A DNA stretch of 40,600 bases, from IMG/VR virus record IMGVR_UViG_3300015371_000089, positions 1-40,600 of that record; one strand, written 5' to 3'. Made by a program: the position numbers and the translations under genes. The stretch comes from a virus. Under the pieces are notes generated by a model. That model made no database searches. It was not told where the DNA came from and saw nothing but the letters and a program-made list of their open reading frames with translations. How positions within the stretch are numbered: the first letter of the stretch is position 1; each line of letters opens with the position of its first letter. Below, piece by piece: positions 1 through 8,066 of this stretch.

Positions 1-1443
1 CATCTTGGCGAGCCCGAGCCCGATCAGCGCGAGCGCGTCGCAGAAATCATCGCGCGTGCCGTGCGGAAATTTGAGCAGCTGGTCGTGCGCCTCGGGCCAC
101 CACCTGGTGAACGCCGGGAAGTGCACCATCTGCATCGCCGAGCGCGCCTGGATAGCCTGAGCTCGAGCCTGCTTGTCCTGGTTCGGATTGATCTGGTCGA
201 CCGCACAATAGACGCGGCGCTCGTTCATGCGCTTCTTGAGGAACGGCCCGAGCGAGCGCTCTATCTGCCCCTTCTCGCCCCACCACATGTGCGGCTTGTA
301 TTTGCCCATCAGCGCGACCATGCCCTCGATCGCCTGCACGCTGTCCAGGCGCGCCCAGACAATGTCGGGCATGATCCAGAGGTGGTCCTGCTCGTCGACG
401 CCTACGATCATCAAGCAGGTCTTGTCGGCCTTCTGGTCGAGCGACACCGCCATGTCGCACGATCCGTAGAACCGCATGTCGTCCTTGTGCGGCGCCTGGC
501 TCATTGCGTTGTAGGTGACCAGGTCGGCGCCCTGGAAGAACGCGCCCTCGCGTGGCGCCGGACGGCCCTGGTAGAGCGCAGCGAACCCCCGGGGATCGGT
601 GACCCGCACCTCCTCGAGATACGCCTCGTCGAACCGCGCCGGCCAGAGCGCCTCACCAGGAGCTCGGCCCAGGATATCGTTTTCCTCTGCGATCGCCGGC
701 AGGTCGATCTTGCGCCAGAGCTTGGCCTCCGCGGCTGTGTAGTAGGGCGACATGGGATCGATCAGCCGGCCGACCAGGTCGTCCTCGGTCCACCTGGTCT
801 GAATGATCACGATCGCGCCGCGCTTGTTCATCAGCCGCGATCGCAGCACCTGGGTGTACCAGGTCCACAGCCCGTCACGGATCAGCTGACTGTCGGCCTC
901 GCGCCGATCTTTGATGGGGTCGTCCAATAAAATTATGTGCCCACCGCGGCCGGTGATGCTCGAGCCGCGCCCCACCATGAAGATCACGCCGCCGGCCGTC
1001 GTCTCGATGCGGTCGACCGCGGCAGCGCGCTGCTTGATCGCGAGCTCGGGGAAAACCTGCGCGTACTGCGGCAGCTGCATGATGTCGCGAATTTTGCGAC
1101 CAAGATCCCAGCTGTAGTGCTGATTGTAGGTCGCGACGATGATGCTTCTGTCCGGGTGTTTGCCGATGTACCAGGCGGGGAACATGGCGCTCGCGAGCGT
1201 CGTCTTCCCGAAACGCGGGCCTAAGTTAATCATCAGCCTTCTGATGCGCTCGGCCTCCACCTCCTCGAGGCCGGCGCCAATGACCTTGTGAAACTTTTGC
1301 GCGTCATAGAGCGTGCGATCAGGATCCTCGGGCGCCTCCGGGTCGGCCATCATGAGCTCGGTGAACGGCACGAGCTCCTGGCGCGCGCGGAGGACAGCGC
1401 GCTTGCGCTTCAGCAGCAGCAGGCGACGCTCGGCGTCGGACAT
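1..1443 (-). CDS. terL: Phage terminase large subunit (partial, C-terminus off the left edge)
   Basis: This is the packaging motor that cuts concatemeric DNA and pumps it into the prohead. I translated 481 codons from an ATG at 1443; the frame stays open to base 1. The ATPase half has a P-loop variant GPRFGKT at residues 75-81 and a Walker B strand IILLDD at about 170-175, followed by a coupling-type strand (IIQTRW). The C-terminal RNase-H-like nuclease is visible as SCDMAVS near 335 and DDFCDAL near 470. The order matches the family of 'putative large terminase' proteins with a fused nuclease. The start overlaps the stop of the upstream 64-residue gene (TAATG), so translation is probably coupled. 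The last residues lie outside the window. No small subunit is recognised nearby. Confidence 0.95.
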   Translation of the reverse strand, partial: MSDAERRLLLLKRKRAVLRARQELVPFTELMMADPEAPEDPDRTLYDAQKFHKVIGAGLEEVEAERIRRLMINLGPRFGKTTLASAMFPAWYIGKHPDRSIIVATYNQHYSWDLGRKIRDIMQLPQYAQVFPELAIKQRAAAVDRIETTAGGVIFMVGRGSSITGRGGHIILLDDPIKDRREADSQLIRDGLWTWYTQVLRSRLMNKRGAIVIIQTRWTEDDLVGRLIDPMSPYYTAAEAKLWRKIDLPAIAEENDILGRAPGEALWPARFDEAYLEEVRVTDPRGFAALYQGRPAPREGAFFQGADLVTYNAMSQAPHKDDMRFYGSCDMAVSLDQKADKTCLMIVGVDEQDHLWIMPDIVWARLDSVQAIEGMVALMGKYKPHMWWGEKGQIERSLGPFLKKRMNERRVYCAVDQINPNQDKQARAQAIQARSAMQMVHFPAFTRWWPEAHDQLLKFPHGTRDDFCDALALIGLGLAKM

Positions 1444-1637
1444 TACTTGCCCCGATGGATCTTCGGTCGACCCACATAGTTCGCGTGCTTGGTGACATGA
1501 TCAGGCAGCGCGAAATTACGGATCGTGCCGGTGATCTCGCGGGCCGGCTTGATCTTCGCCGCCTGAGGCACCGGCGCGATCGCCGGCGTCGGCTCCTGCG
1601 TCGGGGTCGGGGTCGGGGTCGGTGGTTCGTTTGCCAT
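1443..1637 (-). CDS. Small Pro/Thr-repeat protein upstream of terminase
   Basis: A 64-residue protein beginning with a run of PT dipeptides, then an Ala/Pro linker and a basic C-terminus (GRPKIHRGK). The start is supported by a GGAGAAG ribosome site about 5 bases before the ATG at 1637. The stop overlaps the terminase start by one base, so it belongs to the same translational unit. No family is recognised; a small-terminase or packaging accessory role is possible only by position. The same PT repeat recurs in the IPT protein at 6690-7208, so the segment may be an exchangeable linker. Confidence 0.7.
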   Translation of the reverse strand: MANEPPTPTPTPTQEPTPAIAPVPQAAKIKPAREITGTIRNFALPDHVTKHANYVGRPKIHRGK

Positions 1638-1734
1638 AGGTCTTCTCCAGTGCTCTCAAGAGCTCGACAATGTGCGCCTCTTCTTCGTCCATCTCGTCGG
1701 GCGGGCCGTCCCACCAGTTCGTCTCGATGTACAT
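1516..1734 (-). CDS. Small acidic protein overlapping the PT-repeat gene in another frame
   Basis: A 72-residue reading frame starting with ATG one base after the stop of the 697-residue gene. The first 35 residues look like a real folded or helical protein (acidic, with WWDGPPDE, then a helix containing VELLRALEKTYGK). The C-terminus enters the overlapping PT-repeat gene, where the same DNA is read as DPDPDP. The overlap is about 120 bases. No clear Shine-Dalgarno is seen, so it may rely on reinitiation after the upstream stop. Function unknown; by size and place it could be a small packaging protein, but nothing in the sequence proves this. Confidence 0.5.
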   Translation of the reverse strand: MYIETNWWDGPPDEMDEEEAHIVELLRALEKTYGKRTTDPDPDPDAGADAGDRAGASGGEDQAGPRDHRHDP

Positions 1735-1735
1735 T

Positions 1736-3829
1736 TTAGCGGTAGGTTGAGCCCTTGTTCGCAGGAGTCGTCTCAAGACCGCGTCTTGCCCACTCAGGCT
1801 CTTTAATTCCTCCAGCAAGGTCGTAGATGCGATCGCGCGCTTGCTGGGCTGTGATTTCGCCGGCATCGAATTGTCTCCAAATTGCGTCCACGGCTGCGGG
1901 GTTGGTCTGCCCGCCTGGTTGCTTTCCTCGCTTCCAGGTGTCCGTGAACAGGGTGCGTACCGGCTCCCATGTAGCAGATTGAGCAGCGCGCGGCAGCATG
2001 CCGGCCTCATCGGCAAACCGCCGCGTTGCGTCAGCCGTCCAGCCATACGTGCCCTGCACGCCGCTGATGTCCGAGCTACTCGTGTTCGCCTGCCCCTTCG
2101 TGCTGCCTGACGCCAGGTTGTGCGACACCGCGGCAGACTTGCCTGACAGTGGTCGCATCTGCGCCGCGGCGACCGCATGCGTGTCTGCGGTGATGTCGCC
2201 AAACCTCGGGTCGTTCGGCCGCTCGATGTTGTTGTAGAACGAGCGGACCTTGTGCTTGTTGCCCAGGAGCTCCGAGATGAGGTCCATGTTGCCGCCGCTC
2301 TCCATGGCGCGCACGGCTTTTTCAATCTCGTTGAACGACCCCCACCCGACGTTTCGCAGTTCACCCTTGGTGCCCTTCGTCATGTACTCGCCGAAAGCGC
2401 CCTCGGGCGTAACTGAGCGATAAGGCCGCGGGTTGTGCGCCTCGTCGTACATGCGGATCCACATTGCCTTCTCGAGCGGGTCGGTGAGCTCGTCGAGCGT
2501 CTTGCCGCGGATAGCGCGGAAGATATCGAGGTTCTCGCTGCCAGGCTTGAGATACTGCCAGTCCTTCGTTCCCATGCGTGAGTGCGCATAGTCGATCATA
2601 TCTTGCGTCATCGGCCGGCCGGCCGCGGCGCTGGTCATGATGTCGCCCAGGCGCTCGCCCAGGCTGGCGTTCTTGAACCAATCCATCTGCGGTGAGAGCG
2701 ACGCGAGCATCGCGGACGCCGAGCGGCGCGGAATACCCCAGCGCTGCGCCAGGGCGTCGGCGATCTGGTTCGCGCCCTCATACCAGAGCGGCGAACGGTC
2801 CTTCATCACCTGGGGCGAACGCTCGTGCAGATAGGCCAGGTTCTCGCTGGTCTGCTTGAGATATTCCTGCACCGCCTGCAGGTCGTCCATGTTCTTCAGT
2901 CGTTCGAACCCTGGATAGCCCCGGAGCAAATTGACGTTGTGCTCGAAGCCGCCGGTCCCCTTCTTGTTGGGGGTGACCAGCCGCATCTCATCGCTGCCGA
3001 TCGATAGGTGTTGCCTGAGCGGATCCTCCGTCGCGCCCGCTCCGGTCGGGAACCTGGTCGACACCCTGGTATCGCCAGGCTCGATCGGCTGCACCGGCGC
3101 CTTCTGCTCGGTGTGCGACCAGAGCGCGCCGCGCTCGAGCTCCTGCGGCGTCATCGCGCGGGGAGAGCTCGCCGTGCGCGGCTCGAGGATTGAGCTCGAG
3201 ATGACGTCGCCGGTGGTCGGCGGCGGTTGCGGCGCGCCCAACTCTATCCTTTGCCGCGGGAGTATCGGGCCAGAGCCGAGCCGAGCGTCAGCCTGCGGCT
3301 TTGGCACCCACCTCTGGGCAGCCTTGCCGACCTTGCCGGCGACCGGCGGCACTGTCGCCAGGGCGACATCGGTCGGCGAGCGCGCCTCCTGCAGCGCCAT
3401 CACGTTCCCGAGCGGGGTGAAATCCGCGATCGTGTCGACCCTGTCGGCGAGCCCCTGGCGCATCGACGAACGCTCGTTGCCCAGGATCAGAGAGCGCAGC
3501 CGCGAGCGCGCGGTGTCGGGCGCGTTGGTCAGGCTCGGCTGCCCATCGTCAGGCAGCGGCGCCGGCTGAGCTCGCTGGAATAGCGGCGTCTTCGCTTCCG
3601 CCTCAGGGCTGATGCCAACCGGCCGCACGTTGAGGTCGACCCTCCCGCTGACATTAGGAGCGCTGCTGAACGCGGGTGGGGGCGCCGGCTGCTGTGGTAG
3701 CGCGTAGGCGTTCGGAGCTTGTGGTTGGGCTCCCTGCTGCGACTGCAGCCATTGCAGATAGCGCAGGTAGTCGGGCGGCATATTCTGCAGGCCCGCGACC
3801 ATGCTTGTGCCGAGCTCTTCTCCCGCCAT
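1736..3829 (-). CDS. Large virion-associated protein with DUF7178-like helical domain
   Basis: A 697-residue protein. Residues 1-300 are Pro/Gln-rich and poorly ordered. From about 315 to 640 there is a compact alpha-helical domain with motifs such as SAMLASLSPQMDW, NKHKVRSFYNNI and DTHAVAAAQM. This pattern (a 'LSPQ.xW' helix followed later by D-T/R-H-A) resembles the phage domain I remember as DUF7178, seen in proteins of uncertain function. It sits in the late minus-strand operon, two bases after the small membrane protein gene at 3831 and directly before the packaging genes. A structural or ejected-protein role is likely by position; an enzymatic role is not established. Confidence 0.7.
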   Translation of the reverse strand: MAGEELGTSMVAGLQNMPPDYLRYLQWLQSQQGAQPQAPNAYALPQQPAPPPAFSSAPNVSGRVDLNVRPVGISPEAEAKTPLFQRAQPAPLPDDGQPSLTNAPDTARSRLRSLILGNERSSMRQGLADRVDTIADFTPLGNVMALQEARSPTDVALATVPPVAGKVGKAAQRWVPKPQADARLGSGPILPRQRIELGAPQPPPTTGDVISSSILEPRTASSPRAMTPQELERGALWSHTEQKAPVQPIEPGDTRVSTRFPTGAGATEDPLRQHLSIGSDEMRLVTPNKKGTGGFEHNVNLLRGYPGFERLKNMDDLQAVQEYLKQTSENLAYLHERSPQVMKDRSPLWYEGANQIADALAQRWGIPRRSASAMLASLSPQMDWFKNASLGERLGDIMTSAAAGRPMTQDMIDYAHSRMGTKDWQYLKPGSENLDIFRAIRGKTLDELTDPLEKAMWIRMYDEAHNPRPYRSVTPEGAFGEYMTKGTKGELRNVGWGSFNEIEKAVRAMESGGNMDLISELLGNKHKVRSFYNNIERPNDPRFGDITADTHAVAAAQMRPLSGKSAAVSHNLASGSTKGQANTSSSDISGVQGTYGWTADATRRFADEAGMLPRAAQSATWEPVRTLFTDTWKRGKQPGGQTNPAAVDAIWRQFDAGEITAQQARDRIYDLAGGIKEPEWARRGLETTPANKGSTYR

Positions 3830-3830
3830 G

Positions 3831-4067
3831 TCAGTCCCTCTGCGGTGCCGGCACGACGCATTTCGCGAGTAGCTTCTGCACTTCCTTCTGGAGCTCCACG
3901 GTCAGCTGCACGTTCTCACGCCTGGAATAATTAAACTGGCTTGACTGCATGTAGACAAAACCGATCAAGCTTAGGTTCATCACCACGAGGCTAAGCGCCA
4001 AAGGGTTTGTCTTGAGGCTGTCCACCACACCGATGGCAACCTTCCCGCTTGTGTCGACGACCATCAT
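3831..4067 (-). CDS. Single-pass membrane protein, possible holin or spanin component
   Basis: A 78-residue protein with a short N-terminal soluble part, one hydrophobic segment at about residues 22-41 (LALSLVVMNLSLIGFVYM) and a charged, helical C-terminal tail (SRRENVQLTVELQKEVQKLL) likely to form a coiled coil. Two consecutive ATG codons at 4067 and 4064 are possible starts; a longer upstream extension overlaps the previous gene and looks spurious. It directly follows the 57-residue two-helix protein, a pairing typical of phage lysis cassettes, but no endolysin is adjacent. The lysis role is inferred from size, topology and position only. Confidence 0.65.
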   Translation of the reverse strand: MMVVDTSGKVAIGVVDSLKTNPLALSLVVMNLSLIGFVYMQSSQFNYSRRENVQLTVELQKEVQKLLAKCVVPAPQRD

Positions 4068-4078
4068 ATTGCGTAGCC

Positions 4079-4252
4079 TCACCTGATCGGCGGCCCGAAA
4101 ACCTGCCAGCCGAGCAACAACAACAGAATGAACAACAGCAGGCTGTTGCCAAACGGGTGCCACTGACCTCCGACAATGCCGCCCCAGTTACTCCACAGAC
4201 CAAACACGAGCCACAGCAGCATGAGGATCCAGAACAGCAAACCAAACGACAT
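4079..4252 (-). CDS. Small two-helix membrane protein, holin candidate
   Basis: A 57-residue, very hydrophobic protein with two membrane segments: residues 2-20 (Trp/Leu-rich) and about 36-52 (LLLFILLLLLGW). Between them is a short Gly/Trp loop. The start at 4252 is chosen because a strong ribosome site, GAGGAGGGAGCA, lies just before the ATG; the longer frame reaching back to 4483 lacks this and runs antiparallel to coding sequence. It is followed 11 bases later by another small membrane protein. Two-helix proteins of this size in a late operon are often class II holins. That function is inferred, not shown. Confidence 0.7.
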   Translation of the reverse strand: MSFGLLFWILMLLWLVFGLWSNWGGIVGGQWHPFGNSLLLFILLLLLGWQVFGPPIR

Positions 4253-4263
4253 TGCTCCCTCCT

Positions 4264-4827
4264 CTAGTAACGACGACCACCAGCGCTGCCTGTCTGCAGC
4301 GCTGGTGACAGAAGCCTGTAGAGCGCGTCGGCAAAGCTTGCTGTCGTGCCCTGCGGCGCCGGCTGCGCCATCTGAGGCTGCTGCGGTTGTCGGTTCCAAG
4401 CTTCCTGTGCCAGCTGTCCGCTCCGCTGGTTCTGGTACGCGAGCATGCGCGGGTCGGGCGGTATAGCCGCCGGAAAGATCCACTCGTCCGTCTTCTCGTT
4501 CCCGATATCGTTGAGCCCAGCTTGACCCTCCAACGTCGCCCCTCGCGCGTCCCTCAGCGTCTGTGCCGCTCCAGGCCCCGGCGTGATCGGCCCCATATCG
4601 GAAAAAGCTTTCTCCATTCCCTGGAGTAATCCTCTCCCGGATCGCTCAAAATGCTGCTTCAAGGCGGGACTCACCCCGCCTCCAGCGTATTGCGTCCCTG
4701 CCAAATCCTGCGCGGGGTCGGGCACCGGCTGCGGGTATTGCGCCCCCGCGGCCGGATCGGGCTGCGGCGGCGCGCCTGGCTGCCCTCCCGCGAACATTTC
4801 GTACAGCATGTCACCCAGACCGGGCAT
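4264..4827 (-). CDS. Hypothetical Pro/Gln-rich structural protein
   Basis: A 187-residue protein of low complexity: an N-terminal segment rich in Pro, Gly and Gln, a central helical part around residues 58-110, and another Pro/Gln-rich tail. I recognise no family. Its 5' end overlaps the last codons of the fibre gene at 4811 by 17 bases, which ties it to the fibre in the same late message. It may be a fibre-attachment or small virion protein, but this is only positional. Confidence 0.65.
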   Translation of the reverse strand: MPGLGDMLYEMFAGGQPGAPPQPDPAAGAQYPQPVPDPAQDLAGTQYAGGGVSPALKQHFERSGRGLLQGMEKAFSDMGPITPGPGAAQTLRDARGATLEGQAGLNDIGNEKTDEWIFPAAIPPDPRMLAYQNQRSGQLAQEAWNRQPQQPQMAQPAPQGTTASFADALYRLLSPALQTGSAGGRRY

Positions 4828-6688
4828 CGGTCAGTCTCCTTACCTTGTTCTCGAGCACCTCGATGCGCGCCATGGCCTGCTTCAATGCCTTGAGCACTAC
4901 GTGCATGACATTCTCAGACAGCAACGGGACGACCACCTCTTGACCAAAATTAACCGGCCTTCCGTCCTTGAAGCCTGCTCGCGGTTCCTCCAGCGCTTTA
5001 ATGGCAGCATATGCGTCTGGATTATCCTGGATCGCAGTAGACAGGACTTGAGCGCTGCCCGGCATATAGTATTGCGCTTTGTGGTTAATCCACAGGGCGG
5101 CGGCGCGCACATTCCCCAATTGCGACATCGGCGTGACGTTGAAATAATAAGGCCCACTGTAACCGGGGCCATAATCCAGATTTTCCCAGGGCCCCATATA
5201 AAACGGCCCCGGCGTACCCTCGCGCATTTGATAGCCCGACGCAGACTGCGTGATCGGCGTTCCGCCGGTGGTGGTGCCGGTCGCCGTGAGCGTGCCGTTG
5301 ACCACCAGGTTGCCGTCCATCTGGCTATTGCCGGTGACGTGTAGCGAGCCGGTGTTCACCGCACTTGCGTTCACCGTACCGATATTGCCGGTGGCCGCAT
5401 TGATGGTGTTGGTGTCGATCGTCCCTGGAATATTTGCGTCGTTGGCAAACCAGACCTTGCCGTTCAGATCGATGATCAGTCGCGCGGCGCCGGCGCTCTC
5501 GTCGCCGATCGCATAGCGACCATCGGCGTAGACGCCGGCGGTCCAGGCACGCACACCTGACACGGTGTAAAGCGTGCGCGCGTAGTAGCCGGCCGGCACC
5601 GTGACGCGCAGCCCGTCCTGCGCGGTCGACGTGATCGCGCCGTATACTGTCAGCCCGCCGGCGTTGATCAATCCGTAGGTCGCGCCGCCGTTCTCGCTCT
5701 GGAAATAGATGCCGTTGCCGTTGTGGGTGCGCAGCGCAATGTTCGTCGCGTCGTCATAGAACCCGACCCCCGCGTTGCCGCCAAATTGCAGGCCAGGCAC
5801 CCTGATGACGTTCTGAAACGTCGCGAGGCCGCTCGCATTGTCGAGCACGAGCGCTGCGCCGAGATAGCCGCCGCCGGCATCGTAGTGATGAAACTCGAGG
5901 TTCGCGGTAGTCGGATCGTTGCCGCGGATAAGCCAGCGTGCGGCGCCGCTTGCCTCGGTGAAATACAGATCGGAGTAGCCCGAGTTCTGGATCGTCAGCA
6001 CCGGCACGACCAGACCGCCGGTCATCGTGTCGCCGGCGCGCAGCACCCGATCGTTCGCCAGCGTGCTCACATAAGCAATCTGCCCGTCGACATACTGCTT
6101 CGGCACGAGCTCGAGCGCCCCCACCGGGTTGCCCAGGATACTGATGCGCCCGGTCGAGCGGCTGATCGTCAGCGGCGCGTCGATGACAAAGCCGGCATCG
6201 TCAAAACGATATATGTGGAGGTCGACCGGGGCGAGCTCGTCCGAGCGTAGCAGCCAGCGGGTCAGGCCGTCGCGCCGCAGCCAGATATCCGCCTGGCTGG
6301 CGCCGAGCGCATTGAGCACCAGGCTGGCGCCGGTCTTGTCGATCTCCAGGTTGCCGTACATGTTGCGCGTGCCGTCGAGCAGGACAAATTGCCCGCCATC
6401 AGTCATGCCGACCCAGTCGGACGGGTCGAACGGGCCAGGCGCAACGCCGGCCTTCGCCTTCCAGATCTGTCCGTTGAATGTGACGAAGTCGCCGCTGACG
6501 TACTGTGCGGTCGTCGCGAAATAGCGGATCGCAATGAGCTCGAGCGGCTGTCCGGTCGCGCCGCCTGGCGCCTCGTCGCCGACCGCCAGCTGCCGGGTTG
6601 CGGTGTTAACCGCCAGACTGCGACGCTCGAGGTGAGAAAAACCGACCAGCGGGTCGGCTGTACCTATGTGGCGGACGGTCGAGCCCAT
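4811..6688 (-). CDS. Tail fibre / receptor-binding protein with carbohydrate-binding-like insert
   Basis: A 625-residue beta-rich protein. Residues about 55-93 (YVSGDFV...GQIWKAKAG...PSDW) look like a small CBM5/12 chitin-binding-type module. The middle consists of repeated Gly/Asn-rich beta strands (GNLEIDKTG, MDGNLVVNG), as in trimeric fibre shafts. The last 40 residues form a heptad-like helix (ALKQAMARIEVLENKVRRL) that may act as a trimerisation foot. It starts one base after the stop of the IPT-domain protein. It probably forms part of the receptor-binding apparatus alongside the giant fibre at 8063-13354. The receptor cannot be told from sequence. Confidence 0.8.
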   Translation of the reverse strand: MGSTVRHIGTADPLVGFSHLERRSLAVNTATRQLAVGDEAPGGATGQPLELIAIRYFATTAQYVSGDFVTFNGQIWKAKAGVAPGPFDPSDWVGMTDGGQFVLLDGTRNMYGNLEIDKTGASLVLNALGASQADIWLRRDGLTRWLLRSDELAPVDLHIYRFDDAGFVIDAPLTISRSTGRISILGNPVGALELVPKQYVDGQIAYVSTLANDRVLRAGDTMTGGLVVPVLTIQNSGYSDLYFTEASGAARWLIRGNDPTTANLEFHHYDAGGGYLGAALVLDNASGLATFQNVIRVPGLQFGGNAGVGFYDDATNIALRTHNGNGIYFQSENGGATYGLINAGGLTVYGAITSTAQDGLRVTVPAGYYARTLYTVSGVRAWTAGVYADGRYAIGDESAGAARLIIDLNGKVWFANDANIPGTIDTNTINAATGNIGTVNASAVNTGSLHVTGNSQMDGNLVVNGTLTATGTTTGGTPITQSASGYQMREGTPGPFYMGPWENLDYGPGYSGPYYFNVTPMSQLGNVRAAALWINHKAQYYMPGSAQVLSTAIQDNPDAYAAIKALEEPRAGFKDGRPVNFGQEVVVPLLSENVMHVVLKALKQAMARIEVLENKVRRLTDARSG

Positions 6689-6689
6689 G

Positions 6690-7208
6690 TCACCTGAACC
6701 TGAACTGGAGGGTGTTGCTCGTCTTGTCGCCGGTCTTCACGACGACCGGGTAGTAGCCGATCGCAAGCTTCGCCACCTCTCCGACCAGCTTGGAGCTCGA
6801 GTAGTACATGGTCGGCTGCACGACGCCGTTGAACAGCACCTTGCTGTTGTCCTGAAACTCCGCGCCGGCCACGGTAAGCATGATCGGTGCGGTGCCGCTC
6901 GCTACGGCATCGGGCGGCGTCAACGTCGTGATGACCGGCGTCGGTGTCGGTGTCGGTGTCGGCACCGGCGTATTGATCCGGTAGTATTCCTCGCGCACCT
7001 GGTCGCGCTTGTTCTCACCATCGATGCAGCTGTAGAGCGACTGCACGACGTTATTCGGCAAGCCGATCGTGTAGGTGCCCTCGGGAGAACCCTCGGGAAC
7101 AATTGCGCGCGCCCCCGGCACCAACAACGCCGCAGCGGTTGGTTTTCTGAGGTGTGCCGGATAGCCAGGTTCGGGGTATGACCCTGGCAGCCAGGGGCGC
7201 TCTGCCAT
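6690..7208 (-). CDS. IPT/TIG (Ig-like) domain virion protein with PT linker
   Basis: About 172 residues. The N-terminal 80 residues are Pro-rich and of unknown fold; residues 81-91 are a PT-dipeptide linker; residues about 93-172 match the IPT/TIG immunoglobulin-like pattern (SGTAPIMLTVAGAEFQDNS..VLFNG). Ig-like domains on phage particles are commonly decoration or adhesion modules that bind weakly to cell-surface sugars. The ATG at 7208 overlaps the stop of the upstream gene (ATGA); a GTG at 7211 is an alternative. It is flanked by fibre genes, consistent with an accessory fibre role. Confidence 0.75.
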   Translation of the reverse strand: MAERPWLPGSYPEPGYPAHLRKPTAAALLVPGARAIVPEGSPEGTYTIGLPNNVVQSLYSCIDGENKRDQVREEYYRINTPVPTPTPTPTPVITTLTPPDAVASGTAPIMLTVAGAEFQDNSKVLFNGVVQPTMYYSSSKLVGEVAKLAIGYYPVVVKTGDKTSNTLQFRFR

Positions 7209-7489
7209 CACGCAGCGTCCTCCTTCGGTGCCGGTGGCGGATCCGGCGGTGTGCTCATCGGGTCAGGCTTCGCCGGCTCGGCCGCCGGCTGCGGCTCATC
7301 GTGTCGCTTGTGATGCCGCGTATGCTCCTCGTCGTCGTCGTCATGCTTCGGCTTAGTCGACATCTTCGCCCTCCTCTGCGCTCTGCGCTCATCGACCCTC
7401 TCGAGGATCTTCTCTCTCACCTTGGGGCGGGCCGCCGCGGCCCGCTCCTTGATCTTCTTCAGCACGGTTCGCTTTTTCACTTTCGCCAT
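7208..7489 (-). CDS. Highly charged small protein
   Basis: A 93-residue protein with a Lys/Arg-rich helical N-terminal half (KKRTVLKKIKERAAAARPK), an acidic and His-rich centre (HDDDDEEHTRHHKRH) and a Pro-rich tail. The start at 7489 has a ribosome site AGAGGTGA at good distance. No family is recognised. The alternation of basic and acidic blocks may suit binding to DNA or to other virion proteins. The gene lies between the two IPT-domain proteins in the late operon. Confidence 0.6.
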   Translation of the reverse strand: MAKVKKRTVLKKIKERAAAARPKVREKILERVDERRAQRRAKMSTKPKHDDDDEEHTRHHKRHDEPQPAAEPAKPDPMSTPPDPPPAPKEDAA

Positions 7490-7492
7490 GGC

Positions 7493-7900
7493 TCACCTCT
7501 TGCGGCGCGTTCCTTCGGGTGCCGCCTCAGTGAAAGTAAATTGCTGCGGGGCGGTTTCATGGGTGAACGTCCGCACCAGAACCGGATAGCTGCCAGGCGT
7601 GCCGGCGGTCGTCGGCGTCACCAGCGTCGTCAGCTTGGTGGCATCGACAAACGTCGTGGGTTCGACCCCACCATTAAAAACGATGACGCTTTCCGGCATG
7701 AAGAACGCACCGATGCACTCGAGCGTGATCTGCGGGCCGCCTATCTCCGCCGAGCTCGGATTGAGGCTGTTCAACGCCGGCGGACGCGCCAGGCTAAACG
7801 GCTTGACCTTCATGTACTCCTCGAGGTCGCCGGTGATGTCCGCTTTAGCGGGGCCGACGACCCGGATCTCCATGCCGGCCGGAACGTGGTGCATCGCCAT
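7493..7900 (-). CDS. Second IPT/TIG-like domain virion protein
   Basis: A 135-residue protein. Residues about 44-127 fit an Ig-like IPT/TIG fold (LNPSSAEIGGPQITLECIGAF..SVIVFNGG, then TTAGTPGSYPVLVRT). The N-terminal 40 residues may anchor it to the particle. It has a ribosome site (AGGAGAAACAG) before the ATG at 7900. It is distantly similar to the C-terminal domain of the protein at 6690-7208, so the two may be old paralogues. A role as particle decoration or fibre accessory is inferred. Confidence 0.75.
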   Translation of the reverse strand: MAMHHVPAGMEIRVVGPAKADITGDLEEYMKVKPFSLARPPALNSLNPSSAEIGGPQITLECIGAFFMPESVIVFNGGVEPTTFVDATKLTTLVTPTTAGTPGSYPVLVRTFTHETAPQQFTFTEAAPEGTRRKR

Positions 7901-8066
7901 CTGTTTCTCCTGCTGCTGTCGCCGCCAGGGCGATATTGCTTGCGAAGTGCGTCGCGATCGGCGCCTGGGCGCCCGCCGGCGCGTTAGTCGCAGCGATCAC
8001 CTGGTTGATAGCCGGCGTCGTTGTCGGCACCCAGAGCGCCACGCGTGCGGCCTGCGTCGTCATCAT
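7845..8066 (-). CDS. Small Ala/Thr-rich hypothetical protein
   Basis: A 73-residue frame whose ATG at 8066 overlaps the stop of the giant fibre gene (ATGA), suggesting coupled translation. The first 55 residues (Ala, Thr, Ile-rich) look protein-like. The basic C-terminal 18 residues overlap the start of the next gene by 56 bases and look less constrained. No family is recognised. It could be a fibre-tip or assembly factor by position. The overlap makes the gene less certain than its neighbours. Confidence 0.5.
   Translation of the reverse strand: MMTTQAARVALWVPTTTPAINQVIAATNAPAGAQAPIATHFASNIALAATAAGETDGDAPRSGRHGDPGRRPR

Noticed and set aside
61-930. A 289-codon plus-strand frame
   Set aside because: Antisense to the terminase, whose P-loop, Walker B and nuclease motifs are evident on the minus strand.
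4253-4483. N-terminal extension of the two-helix membrane protein back to 4483
   Set aside because: It overlaps the neighbouring gene in another frame, while a strong ribosome site stands right before the ATG at 4252.
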